Assembly (NCBI GenBank): GCA_965662355.1 | Contig: CBFIHP010000001.1 | Span: 124,001 to 188,000, forward strand | Direction: 5' to 3' | Source of the DNA: GCA-2683825 sp965662355 | Lineage (GTDB): Bacteria > Planctomycetota > UBA1135 > GCA-002686595 | Length of the DNA: 64,000 nucleotides | Shown here: positions 34,767 to 43,220 of the stretch, in pieces | Layout: the number at the start of each line of letters is the position of its first letter | How positions within the stretch are numbered: the stretch's first letter is position 1 | Notes under the pieces: model-generated | What the model was told of the DNA's origin: nothing | Database searches by the model: none | Seen by the model: only the letters and a program-made list of their open reading frames with translations | Made by a program: the position numbers and the translations under genes

Positions 34767-35923
34767 GTCGTTCGGTCTTCATCGCGGGCCGTGGCGCTGT
34801 CAGCGGCTATGGAGCCGGCCTGGACATCCTGGTCGAGGGCATCTTCTCCGGCCTGCGCGCGGTGCGGCCGCGCGCTCGCACGCTGGCATTTCAGGCCTTG
34901 ACCGACGTCGCCGCCGAATTGCCCGCGGGATGCCTCGGCGAGGAGGTAGCGGAGATCGAGTTGCCCTTCCGCATGGCGGTGCATGCAGGGCAGGCGGCCC
35001 TCGACGAGGCAGGGGCTTCGGATCGCTCGAATCTGGATCTCATTCTGGCGACGACGAAGGCCGAACTCTCGGGACTCGGGAGCGCTGACAACGAGGCCCA
35101 GCCCCCGACTCGTCCCCCGACCCACCCAACAGCAGGCCTGGGGTTTCCCGCACGGCTTGCCCAGCGTATTGCCACGCAACTGCGCTTGCGCGGTGTCGCT
35201 TCCTCGGTGTCCACCGCCTGCGCGTCGGGAGTCACGGCCCTGGCCATGGCGGAGCGCCGCATTGCCAGCGGCGAAGCCGAACGCATCCTCGTCGTCGGAA
35301 CCGATGCCCTGAACCGCTTCATCATGGCCGGTTTCGGTGGCATGGGCATCCTGGATCCCGAGCCGTGTCGGCCCTTCGATCTATCGCGTCGCGGAATCTC
35401 ACTTGGCGAGGGAGCGGGTGCGATGCTCTTGAGCGCTGACGCAAGAGAGTCGATCGGCGTGCGAATCGCCGGGCATGGTGGCGCGAACGACGCCTGTCAC
35501 GTGACCGGCTGCGACCGCGAAGGCGGTGGCGTGGAGCGCGCCGTGCGACGTGCCCTCGAGCATGCGCGTGTCGCGCCAGCGGATATCGATCTGATTCACC
35601 TGCACGGTACGGGAACCAAAGCAAACGATTTCAGCGAGGCGACCGGCATCGGCAAGGCCTTTGGCGGCACGTCGGCGCTTGCTTTCGGCACAAAGAGCCA
35701 GACAGGACACACGCTGGGTGCGGCGGGTTTGATCGAGAGCCTGATGGCCATCGCCGCCCTGGAAAGGAGCTGCGTACCGGCCAACGCCGGACTCATCGAG
35801 CCCAACGTCGATCCGCTCCTGCAACTCGCGCGGGACAACGAAGCTTTGACGCGTTCCAGGCGAGCGCTGAAAATCGCCGGCGGCTTCGGCGGCATCCAAC
35901 AAGCCATGGTGTTCGAAGCATGA
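34763..35923 (+). CDS. Second beta-ketoacyl-ACP synthase of the cluster
   Basis: The protein has 386 residues from ATG 34763. The triad is complete: Cys153 in VSTACASG, His281 in LHGTGT and His316 in SQTGHTLGAAG. A proline-rich loop (QPPTRPPTHPTAG, 112-124) is an unusual insertion before the nucleophile region. It sits where ApeO occurs in standard clusters, downstream of the DUF3261 gene. It overlaps the next gene by 4 bases, and that gene encodes an inactive partner, so a second ketosynthase/chain-length-factor pair is likely. It may handle priming while the 21343 enzyme elongates, or the reverse. Confidence 0.9.
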   Translation: MSRSVFIAGRGAVSGYGAGLDILVEGIFSGLRAVRPRARTLAFQALTDVAAELPAGCLGEEVAEIELPFRMAVHAGQAALDEAGASDRSNLDLILATTKAELSGLGSADNEAQPPTRPPTHPTAGLGFPARLAQRIATQLRLRGVASSVSTACASGVTALAMAERRIASGEAERILVVGTDALNRFIMAGFGGMGILDPEPCRPFDLSRRGISLGEGAGAMLLSADARESIGVRIAGHGGANDACHVTGCDREGGGVERAVRRALEHARVAPADIDLIHLHGTGTKANDFSEATGIGKAFGGTSALAFGTKSQTGHTLGAAGLIESLMAIAALERSCVPANAGLIEPNVDPLLQLARDNEALTRSRRALKIAGGFGGIQQAMVFEA

Positions 35924-36600
35924 CCACCTCTCCCGCGATTCTCGCCATCGGAGTGGTCGATGCGCACGGCGTGCACGGCACCTCAGGACTTCGCTCCTCG
36001 TGGAACGAGCTGGGTGGCGAATCGCCCGGGGACCGACGGACATTCACCAAGTTGTTCGGCCGGCGCGACCCCACCTTTCGTCGCCTCGACGGGCAGACGC
36101 GGGCGATCGTCCTGGCCGCCGAGGCCTGCGGAATCTCCCAGGTGTTGAGCGTCGAGGAACGTGACGAAACGGCACTGATCACCGAAACCTCACGGGGCAG
36201 TATCGAAATCGACCTGCGCTACACACGCTCGCTCGAACGCGACGTCGTCGAAGCCGCGATCTTTCCCTACACACTACAGAGCACTTGCCTGGGTGATATC
36301 GCCCTACGCCACGGCCTACGGGGGCCGACCGTGTGCCTTTCGACCGAGACCACGGACGAGGGCGAAGCCTTGCGCGAAGCACAGCGCTTCTTCGCGGCCG
36401 GTGCGCTGCGCCATGCAGTGGTCGCCTTGACCGACGTCCAAACGGAGTCTCTTCCCTCGGCCGACAGGACCGCACGCTCGGTCGTCTGCGTACTCTCCAG
36501 TGACCCCAAAGCCACTTCGATCGTTCCGTGGCCCCAGGCCTCGAAACGCCCTTTCGAGGGTCTGGCCGAGGCTTGCTACGCGAGGAGCGCGAACCAATGA
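35920..36600 (+). CDS. Truncated ketosynthase-like partner protein
   Basis: This 226-residue protein resembles the N-terminal half of a ketosynthase. FPYTLQSTCLGDIALRHGL (115-133) followed by GPTVCLSTETTDEGEAL (135-151) aligns with the segment leading to the nucleophile, but the STACASG-type motif reads STETTDE, so no catalytic Cys is at the usual place. The His motifs are absent. It overlaps both neighbours by 4 bases (ATGA). It most likely forms a heterodimer with the preceding ketosynthase. The family call is by pattern and context and is less certain than for the partner at 22518. Confidence 0.62.
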   Translation: MTTSPAILAIGVVDAHGVHGTSGLRSSWNELGGESPGDRRTFTKLFGRRDPTFRRLDGQTRAIVLAAEACGISQVLSVEERDETALITETSRGSIEIDLRYTRSLERDVVEAAIFPYTLQSTCLGDIALRHGLRGPTVCLSTETTDEGEALREAQRFFAAGALRHAVVALTDVQTESLPSADRTARSVVCVLSSDPKATSIVPWPQASKRPFEGLAEACYARSANQ

Positions 36601-37919
36601 GGCGATCGATCGGCCTCTTCGTCATCGCCTGCTTGCACGGGGTGAGCAGCACTCAGGAACCCGTGGTTTACGATCCCCAGGCTGGGATGGATGACGACGG
36701 GCGCATCGAGCGCCCCGAGCTCCCCTCGGATCTGAAGAACCCGGATCGCTGGCGTTATACGCCGCCGGGACGCATCCCACCGGGCAGCATGCTGGATCGC
36801 TTCCTGATCAGCAGCTTCTTCACACCGGTATTCTTCAGCGAACAGGACATAGGCACTGGCGGTGGCATCGCCATCACCGACATCGACTTTCGCAACCAGA
36901 AGTATCAAGAGTTTGCGAGCATCGCCCTGACGTACACGAGCGAGGGCCAACAGGCGTACAACTTCTTCTGGCGTCGCTGGCTCAGCCACCGCGAGCTGGC
37001 GAACGGAGGGATCATCCGTGAAGAGCGCAGCTCGATGTTTGGAGAGGTTGGCTACTCACGCACACTGACGCGGCGCTTCTATGGTTTTGGCAGCCGCACG
37101 CCGGCCTCGAACGAAACGAGCTACACCGAAGAGCTCTCCCAGCTGGGGTTCGGCGCGCGCATCTCGCTGCCCGACCCCGGAGACGACTTGCTCTTGAGCA
37201 CGGGTATCGGCTACCAACGCCACAACCTTTCACGCGGTCGGGTCAGCTCGGTCCCGAGTACCGACGACAGCTACCCCGCGACCTTCGCCGCCGCGGATGG
37301 CGTCGATCAACTATGGGTCAGCCTCGGTCTTTCCTATGACACGCGCGACAGCTTGCACCAGCCCTATCGCGGCTTTCGCATGGGCTTCGGCAGCAACACG
37401 GCCGTGTTTCAATCCGATAGTAACTTCGGCGGGCTCGTCGGCGTGGATGCCCAGTCGATCCTACCGCTGCCGGCACTGCTGCATGAGGGTGGCGATCCAG
37501 GCGAAGAGAATCCGCCGACCGATGTTCTGGCCATGTCCGGTTTCGTGACGGCCGCCCACGGCGAGCTGCCCTTCTACAACCTGCCTTCACTAGGCGGCAG
37601 CCGCACGCTGCGCGGCTACATCGACAACCGCTTCACCGGACGTGCAGCGGCCCATGGAAGCCTCGAATACCGCTTCACGATCGTGCCTCGCGGCATGCGG
37701 CTGACTGACAAGATTCGCATCGAGCGCTTCAACCTGGGCTTCTTCTACGACTTCGGCACCGTCGCAAACAGCCTCGAGGATCTCGGGGATTCCCGCTATC
37801 TCGACAGCTATGGAATGGGCCTGCGCTTCACCTTCTCGCGAGAAGCGAGTTTTCGCATCGACTACGGCATCTCGGACGACGGCGGCAATTTGGTTCTGAT
37901 CTACGGCAACGCGTTTTGA
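36597..37919 (+). CDS. Omp85/TamA-family outer-membrane barrel without visible POTRA domains
   Basis: The protein has 440 residues from ATG 36597, with a signal peptide. The barrel starts at about residue 65. The Omp85 signature LGGSRTLRGY is at 332-341 (the conserved R-G-Y/F motif inside the barrel), and it ends in Phe (LIYGNAF). There is no room for POTRA repeats. It is the last gene of the cluster, overlaps the previous stop by 4 bases, and may form the outer-membrane step of export or insertion of the product. Standard aryl-polyene clusters do not usually include it. Its stop abuts the stop of the convergent DUF481 gene with no gap. Confidence 0.83.
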   Translation: MRRSIGLFVIACLHGVSSTQEPVVYDPQAGMDDDGRIERPELPSDLKNPDRWRYTPPGRIPPGSMLDRFLISSFFTPVFFSEQDIGTGGGIAITDIDFRNQKYQEFASIALTYTSEGQQAYNFFWRRWLSHRELANGGIIREERSSMFGEVGYSRTLTRRFYGFGSRTPASNETSYTEELSQLGFGARISLPDPGDDLLLSTGIGYQRHNLSRGRVSSVPSTDDSYPATFAAADGVDQLWVSLGLSYDTRDSLHQPYRGFRMGFGSNTAVFQSDSNFGGLVGVDAQSILPLPALLHEGGDPGEENPPTDVLAMSGFVTAAHGELPFYNLPSLGGSRTLRGYIDNRFTGRAAAHGSLEYRFTIVPRGMRLTDKIRIERFNLGFFYDFGTVANSLEDLGDSRYLDSYGMGLRFTFSREASFRIDYGISDDGGNLVLIYGNAF

Positions 37920-39101
37920 TCAGAAGGACCAGCTGAGCCCGATGTCGATGCGCAAGTCGTTCTTATCCGGCGTATCTCCCAGGGAATCCTGTTCCGGTTG
38001 ACCGATGCGCTTCCATACCAAGTCGACCGTGAAGTCGAGATCCCATACGAACTCGAAGGTCAAGAGGGCCTGAAAGTTCTGGTTCGTGTCGTTGGTGTCC
38101 TCGAGGCCGATCTGGACGCCATACGAAACCTCGAGCTCGATGTCCTGGGTCAGATCCTGCGTATATTTCGACCCTATCAATGCGGTGGTCGTCTCGGTCG
38201 AGCCGCTTTGGCCCATGGCGACCGAGTCGAAGTTGGTCAACCGGTACCCGAGGCCACCGCTGAGATCCCATTCCTTGGTTGCGGTGTCGAGCAGGCTGTA
38301 GCCAAGGCCGGCATAGGGCGTCGCACGCAGGTCGATGTTTTGAATCCGATCCCGGAAGAATTCGAAACCGAGGGGCGTGGCATAGAAACGCGGCGTGAGG
38401 TAGAGGTCGAAGCTACCCTGGAGGGTCTGGTTGTTGGCGTTCTCGACACCGGAAACGTTACTGACCACCGAATCGAGCGAAAGCGCCAGGCGACTCAGGG
38501 AGGTACGCCGCGTCGTGTTGAGACTGGCGGTGTTGTCGATTTGATCCGTGTTTCCCTCGCGTGCGGTCAGCCCAAGGCGAATGCGCCCGGACCAGTAGTT
38601 GGCCTCGGTGGGTTCGCCGCGGATGAAGCTTTGAATTTCCTTACGCTCGTAATCCGTACGCCCGCCCCCGGGTGTCCTCAGTTCGAGCTTGTGACCGACA
38701 ATGTGGGGCACGCCGGTAACCGTGGTTCGATCGACGAGGCGAACGGTGAAGAACTCGCCACTGACCAGTTCCGCGACCTTGTCCCAATCCAGGGAGAGAT
38801 CGTCGAGCTCATCGCTTTCGAAATCCAGTTTCTCCTGGTTGAGAACCTTGACCTCGCCCTTCAGCCACTCCCCTGAGGTCAGCTTGATCCAGTCCCAACC
38901 TTCGAGATTCTTCGGCACGGGGTTTCCAGGGATAGAACGAGTGGAAGACTCCTGACCGGGAATGTAGCTGGCCGCTTTTTCGAGGAGCCCCGCTTGGAGA
39001 AGAGCGCTGGGGCGAGGGATCTTGATGGAACTCGTCGCGCAACCGATAGCGAGGGGCGCGGGGGCCAGGGCGAGGAGCAAGCGAGCCGCTTTGGAAGTCA
39101 T
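37920..39101 (-). CDS. DUF481 (YdiY-like) outer-membrane protein
   Basis: The protein has 393 residues from ATG 39101. A leader ending LAIGC suggests a lipoprotein, though the lipobox is not ideal. The N-terminal half has a small beta-rich segment (WIKLTSGEWLKGEVKVL, LVDRTTVTGVPHIVGHK). The C-terminal half is a DUF481 barrel: WSGRIRLGLTAREGNTDQ, then alternating strands to a C-terminal Phe (GLSWSF). The family includes salt-induced proteins of unknown role. It is followed in the minus direction only by the convergent cluster end. Confidence 0.84.
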   Translation of the reverse strand: MTSKAARLLLALAPAPLAIGCATSSIKIPRPSALLQAGLLEKAASYIPGQESSTRSIPGNPVPKNLEGWDWIKLTSGEWLKGEVKVLNQEKLDFESDELDDLSLDWDKVAELVSGEFFTVRLVDRTTVTGVPHIVGHKLELRTPGGGRTDYERKEIQSFIRGEPTEANYWSGRIRLGLTAREGNTDQIDNTASLNTTRRTSLSRLALSLDSVVSNVSGVENANNQTLQGSFDLYLTPRFYATPLGFEFFRDRIQNIDLRATPYAGLGYSLLDTATKEWDLSGGLGYRLTNFDSVAMGQSGSTETTTALIGSKYTQDLTQDIELEVSYGVQIGLEDTNDTNQNFQALLTFEFVWDLDFTVDLVWKRIGQPEQDSLGDTPDKNDLRIDIGLSWSF

Positions 39102-39173
39102 GGTGGGAAAGAAAGCAGCGCGCAGACTCCCGTCCGAGTGGCCTGCACGCTGCCTGATCAAGCTGCTGAAATC

Positions 39174-39449
39174 CTAGTCCTTGGACGAGAAGCCCGGAAA
39201 ATCACCGGAGTTGGTGATCGTCTCCTTGCCGGTCCAATACGTGATCGTGTTGAAGATCAAGTGGTCGCCCAGCATGGCCAGCGGGTATACGGGGATGATC
39301 ATGAACCCGATATAGACCAGCTCGTTCACGGCATCCGTCGTGGACAGTTGGGCATTCCAGTTCTTGACGGAGTTGTACAGGTTGTCCGGGCCGAGGCAGC
39401 TGGAGAATAGACCGATCGCCAAGACCGAGGCGAGGAGCGCTTTTTTCAT
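39174..39449 (-). CDS. DUF3332-like small lipoprotein
   Basis: This 91-residue protein has a lipoprotein signal (ASVLAIGLFSSC). LYNSVKNWNAQLSTTD and VYIGFMIIPVYPLAMLGD, then FNTITYW, match the DUF3332 family of small secreted proteins of unknown function. It lies 72 bases upstream of the DUF481 gene in the same direction and may be co-transcribed with it. Confidence 0.8.
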   Translation of the reverse strand: MKKALLASVLAIGLFSSCLGPDNLYNSVKNWNAQLSTTDAVNELVYIGFMIIPVYPLAMLGDHLIFNTITYWTGKETITNSGDFPGFSSKD

Positions 39450-39511
39450 TTTGGGTGGCTTGTGGATGGAGATTTTGCGAGTCCGAGTCCCTAGAAGGGC
39501 AGCGTTGGATC

Positions 39512-40726
39512 TTAGCTTCCACTCATGAGTTTGACGTGGGCGACCCAGCGCTTTTGGATGTCCGAATCCTTCATGTTCAGAGCTTTCTCGAGGTGCGAAA
39601 GAGCGCTTTTTCCCTTGAAGGAAGACAGTAGATACTGACCGAAACCCGACCGGTACGACTGATCGTCACCGTGGGCCAAGAAGTGGGCCAGGGTGTAGCT
39701 CTGGGCGGAGTAGAGCTCCGCCTGGGTGCCGGAGTTGTAGGAGGCGAAACCCGCTCGTACGACCTCCTTCAGGGTCAACGGATCGTCCGCGTTGGCCTGG
39801 GCCTCGAAATACGCCTGGATCGGTGTCGAAAGATCCCAGGAAGCATGTCCGGGATCACGGCGATACGCCGCGCCAAATGCCAGGGCGATGCCGTTGCGGG
39901 CCCAGGGCGGCATGGAACCGCTCTTGCCAACGGTGCGGCGAAAGGCGTTGAACAGAAGCACGTCGGTCAGCTCGAAGACCGCGGAATGCGGAGCGTTGGT
40001 TGCTGTCTCGGCGTTGACGTACAGGATGTTGGCCCCAGGAGCGAACCACGCGACCTGACCGGGCCTCGGGGGCGAGCGATAATCTTCTCCCGATGCGTAG
40101 ATGTGAATCTCCGGCACCTCGTCGAAGGGGTAGAGCCGCAGTGACCCGCCGAGAAGGTCGTAGAACGTCAGGTACGCCCGCTCGATGTCGATCGCCAAAT
40201 CCAGAGCGCGTTCCGGACTGCCGTCGGTCTTGATGAGGAAATGCGCGGTGGGCAGCTCCATCGCGTTCTTCCAGTCGCCCACGCGCTCGCGTAGTTGCTC
40301 GAGCGAATAGAAACGCCCGCGGACTTTCATCCGCCAGCCCTTGCGCTTGCTGTGGGAACCGCCCAGCTTGGTCCAGGCCTCATCGTTCTCGGGGTCCATC
40401 GTCAACACGCGAATCCGCAGATGCCGGGCCTCCGCCAGGAGCTCGCGGCCTTCGCAAAAGTTCGCGAGCTCGAGCAATCCTCCGACGTTGTTCCCGACTT
40501 GATCGAAGCGCTCGAGGGCCTCACGCAAACTTCGCTCGATAGACTGAACGGATTGCACTTCGGAGAGCGCAAGCTCCTCGACCTTGCGCTTCTTCGTATA
40601 GAGCAAGGTGTCGTCGTCTTCGAAGAGCACGCGACATTCGACTTCCTTGCCGTCCTTCAGCGTGATGAGGTCGGGTCGATCCGACTGAAAAACGGGCGCG
40701 GCAGCGAGAAGAAGGGCCAGCATCAT
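39512..40726 (-). CDS. Secreted protein with DUF1570/peptidase MA-like domain
   Basis: The protein has 404 residues from ATG 40726, giving a signal peptide (MMLALLLAAAPVFQS). The middle region (HFLIKTDGSPERALDLAIDIERAYLTFYDLLGG, VPEIHIYASGEDY) is typical of DUF1570/peptidase-MA-like proteins. The expected HExxH is not seen: the equivalent segment reads VFELTDVLLF, so it may not be a peptidase. A coiled-coil segment lies near residues 50-90. It is similar in layout to the two proteins at 48196 and 49683. Confidence 0.6.
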   Translation of the reverse strand: MMLALLLAAAPVFQSDRPDLITLKDGKEVECRVLFEDDDTLLYTKKRKVEELALSEVQSVQSIERSLREALERFDQVGNNVGGLLELANFCEGRELLAEARHLRIRVLTMDPENDEAWTKLGGSHSKRKGWRMKVRGRFYSLEQLRERVGDWKNAMELPTAHFLIKTDGSPERALDLAIDIERAYLTFYDLLGGSLRLYPFDEVPEIHIYASGEDYRSPPRPGQVAWFAPGANILYVNAETATNAPHSAVFELTDVLLFNAFRRTVGKSGSMPPWARNGIALAFGAAYRRDPGHASWDLSTPIQAYFEAQANADDPLTLKEVVRAGFASYNSGTQAELYSAQSYTLAHFLAHGDDQSYRSGFGQYLLSSFKGKSALSHLEKALNMKDSDIQKRWVAHVKLMSGS

Positions 40727-40907
40727 CGTTGGTGGAATTCGGGAAAGGCCTCTGACGGCGCGCCAGAGGGGGAAGGGACTATAACGCGCACGGAATCGGC
40801 CGGCCACTCCTGGCGCTTCGAGCTCGGCCTGACTCGCCGCCGCCGGCTGGCTCCCGGTGGCCGTCATCGATTAGGCTCTCGCACCCCCGCCCGCAAGAAT
40901 CCCGACA

Positions 40908-41249
40908 ATGCGAATCCAATCCCTCGTCACGGCCCTGCTCCTGTCCCTCACCAGCGCTTGCGTCCCCATGGATCCAAGAACGGGTGATCCAATCCCCCGT
41001 GGTGACCAGCGTTTCAAATTCGAAAGGGTCGAAGAGCGGGCGGAGGGTCTGGAGGTCGGGATGCGGCGCCTGGATGTGCTCTTGCTACTGGGCTCCCCGG
41101 CAGAAAAGTCCGAGGATGGATCGACCTGGATCTACCTGCCCGAACGCCTGGGCATTCTGATTCCGGCCAAGGCGCTGAGCCTCCAGTTCCGAGGTGACTT
41201 CCTCGAGAAGCACGAGTACCGCACGATCATCCTTGGGCAAGAGCTGTAA
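40908..41249 (+). CDS. BamE/SmpA-like small lipoprotein
   Basis: This 113-residue protein has a lipoprotein signal (LLLSLTSAC). EGLEVGMRRLDVLLLLGSP followed by STWIYLPE matches the SmpA/OmlA (BamE-like) fold: a helix that begins with 'G(M)xxxxVxxxLGxP' and then a strand containing W-x-Y. BamE assists outer-membrane protein assembly, but many standalone homologues have unknown roles. It sits alone, divergent from the 39512 gene and convergent with the lipase-like gene. Confidence 0.72.
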   Translation: MRIQSLVTALLLSLTSACVPMDPRTGDPIPRGDQRFKFERVEERAEGLEVGMRRLDVLLLLGSPAEKSEDGSTWIYLPERLGILIPAKALSLQFRGDFLEKHEYRTIILGQEL

Positions 41250-41276
41250 GCGCTGCTCCGTGTTTCACGGGGCGTC

Positions 41277-43205
41277 CTAGTCCTTCTCTTTGTCAGCCTT
41301 CTTGGCAGATTCCTCATCAGCCTTCGACTCTTCGTCTGCCTCACGCCAATCGGGACGCACGACGACGGCCTTGAGTTTCAGGTGCTCGTAGAGAATGCGG
41401 CGAATCTCCAAAAGCGTTCGCGGATGGGACTGGCTAGAGTGTCCCGAAGGCACGAGCAGTTCCGATTCGACACCGTCGAGGTGAGCGCTCTCGTAGGTGA
41501 CGACACCATCATCCGCGCCTTCCGGTTTCTTGGCGTCACCGATGGAGATGATCGAGTGCAGCTTGATGCGTGAATCGATCTTGGCTTCCAGGAGCTGGGC
41601 CACGAAAGGGCTGTTCGGGTTCATGTTGTCGAGGCTGGTCGAGACCCGATGCTTCATACCCTTGGGCATCTTCTCTTCGGGCATGCTCTTGCGCAACTTA
41701 TCTGCCACTCGGAATAAATCCCCGGGGACCGCGATCATTCGCGCGAGCGTTCGTGCGAACCAAGACTGGGCCAGAAAGCTCCCACGATGAGGTGTCGATA
41801 TGAAGATCATCCGCTCGACAAAGGGTGAGGGCTTGATGTCGAACAGGTCGCGGACCATTTCTTGGTCCTCCTCGTCGAGCCCAACTTGATCCAAGTCCTT
41901 GCCCGTGTACGAGGACAAGACCTCGTCCGCATCCATCGTCATCCCGAGCATCTTGATCAAGAGCCCACCTTGGCTGTGGCCGATCAGGATCATCTTGCTC
42001 AAGGCCGCGTCCTCACCATTTGGATCCAGGCGCAGGAGCAGCCCTTCCAGTTCGCGGCGCAGCGTCGCCGCCGAATAGGCGATCGGGTTACCTGTCGTGT
42101 AGATGAAGAGCCAGAATTGATAACGATCACGAATCGCGGGGTCGATGTTCAACACGTTGAGGAGCTCAGCCCAGTACGTCGGGCTGGATGCGGTCCCATG
42201 GACGAGCACGATCGGAATGCGCCCGCGTTGATAGGGGCGTGGCAGGACGAGGCCGTTCGAGCGGGCGGCGTTTTTGCCCTGGAAGAGGCCGCGTAGATCG
42301 TGCCGCCAATATCCGGCCAACTCGGTCCCATACGCGATCGTGGCGCTTTGATCCGTTTCGAGGGGCAACCTTCGGCCACGGACATCGACGGTCTTTAAAT
42401 CGCTGGTCGTGTGCAACTCGAGAGTAGCCGCCAACCCCGTTCTTGCGTCGCGCAGGTCCCCTTCGATTCGCAGGAAGGCCGTTGCGGAGACGCTCGTGCG
42501 ATCGAGGTTCTCGATGCCCGAGGTGGTCGTATCGATGCCCCCCTGCACAACGGCGATCAGAGGCGCCCCCAGGCCCGAATCGCGCATACGGAAGTTCAAA
42601 CCGCGCAGCCTGCGCTGGTCCGCGATCAACAGCTCGAGCCCTTGTTGCTCGAATCCAAAGTGTGAGGTGTCGACAGACACCTTGGCCGTCCCTCCCGGAA
42701 ATTCTCGTTTGCCCTCAACCAGTTCTAGCGTGCCTGGCTCGTCCCCCGGGAAGGCGCGACTGATCGCGCGGTTGTATATCTCGCAGGCCCAGCGAAAGCT
42801 GCGGCCATAGGGGCTCGGTCGCTCACCCCAGACCGATGAGGCTCCTTCGAGAAAGGTGAAAGCAGAGACCGCTGCGAGCAAGAAGAGATCCGGGTCGCCG
42901 GAGCGCTTCCCCGCGAGATAGGAAAGTTCGGCCAGTACGAAGGCCGAGTTGCGTCTGGGTTGCTCAACGGTCATTCGAAACAAGTACTCCAACACGTCGC
43001 GCGGCTCGTTGCGGAAGACATCTTCCGCTTCGAGCAACTGCAACACCCAGGTCGTCCGGGCGCTGGGCTTGTCCGCGAAGAGCGCCGATTCCTCGAGTAC
43101 CTTGTAGTCGGGGCCCACGTACTCCGTGCCAACGGGTGAGCGTGACAGACAGGAGACAAGCAGGAACGCCCAGAGACAGGCGAGAGGCGCGGAGCGGGTC
43201 GTCAT
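41277..43205 (-). CDS. Alpha/beta-hydrolase (lipase-like) lipoprotein
   Basis: This 642-residue protein has a lipoprotein signal ending LVSC. The oxyanion-forming segment IVLVHGTASSP (332-342) and the nucleophile elbow GHSQGG (Ser411 at 409-414) are typical of the alpha/beta-hydrolase fold, and SARTTWVLQLL to about residue 300 is an unassigned N-terminal region. A late FISTPHRGSFLA and the C-terminal DGVVTYESAHLDG and HSSQSHP (possible catalytic His) complete the lipase pattern. The C-terminus is highly charged with a run of Lys, Asp and Glu. The substrate may be a lipid or ester in the envelope. It follows the MscS gene by 15 bases. Confidence 0.82.
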   Translation of the reverse strand: MTTRSAPLACLWAFLLVSCLSRSPVGTEYVGPDYKVLEESALFADKPSARTTWVLQLLEAEDVFRNEPRDVLEYLFRMTVEQPRRNSAFVLAELSYLAGKRSGDPDLFLLAAVSAFTFLEGASSVWGERPSPYGRSFRWACEIYNRAISRAFPGDEPGTLELVEGKREFPGGTAKVSVDTSHFGFEQQGLELLIADQRRLRGLNFRMRDSGLGAPLIAVVQGGIDTTTSGIENLDRTSVSATAFLRIEGDLRDARTGLAATLELHTTSDLKTVDVRGRRLPLETDQSATIAYGTELAGYWRHDLRGLFQGKNAARSNGLVLPRPYQRGRIPIVLVHGTASSPTYWAELLNVLNIDPAIRDRYQFWLFIYTTGNPIAYSAATLRRELEGLLLRLDPNGEDAALSKMILIGHSQGGLLIKMLGMTMDADEVLSSYTGKDLDQVGLDEEDQEMVRDLFDIKPSPFVERMIFISTPHRGSFLAQSWFARTLARMIAVPGDLFRVADKLRKSMPEEKMPKGMKHRVSTSLDNMNPNSPFVAQLLEAKIDSRIKLHSIISIGDAKKPEGADDGVVTYESAHLDGVESELLVPSGHSSQSHPRTLLEIRRILYEHLKLKAVVVRPDWREADEESKADEESAKKADKEKD

Positions 43206-43220
43206 GTTCCGAATCGCCGG

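Noticed and set aside
20073..37919. Ladderane-lipid cluster of anammox type
   Set aside because: The gene set (LolA-like, MMPL, DUF3261, GT2, COG4648, KS/CLF pairs) is that of aryl polyenes; no radical SAM or phytoene-desaturase-like genes as in ladderane candidates.
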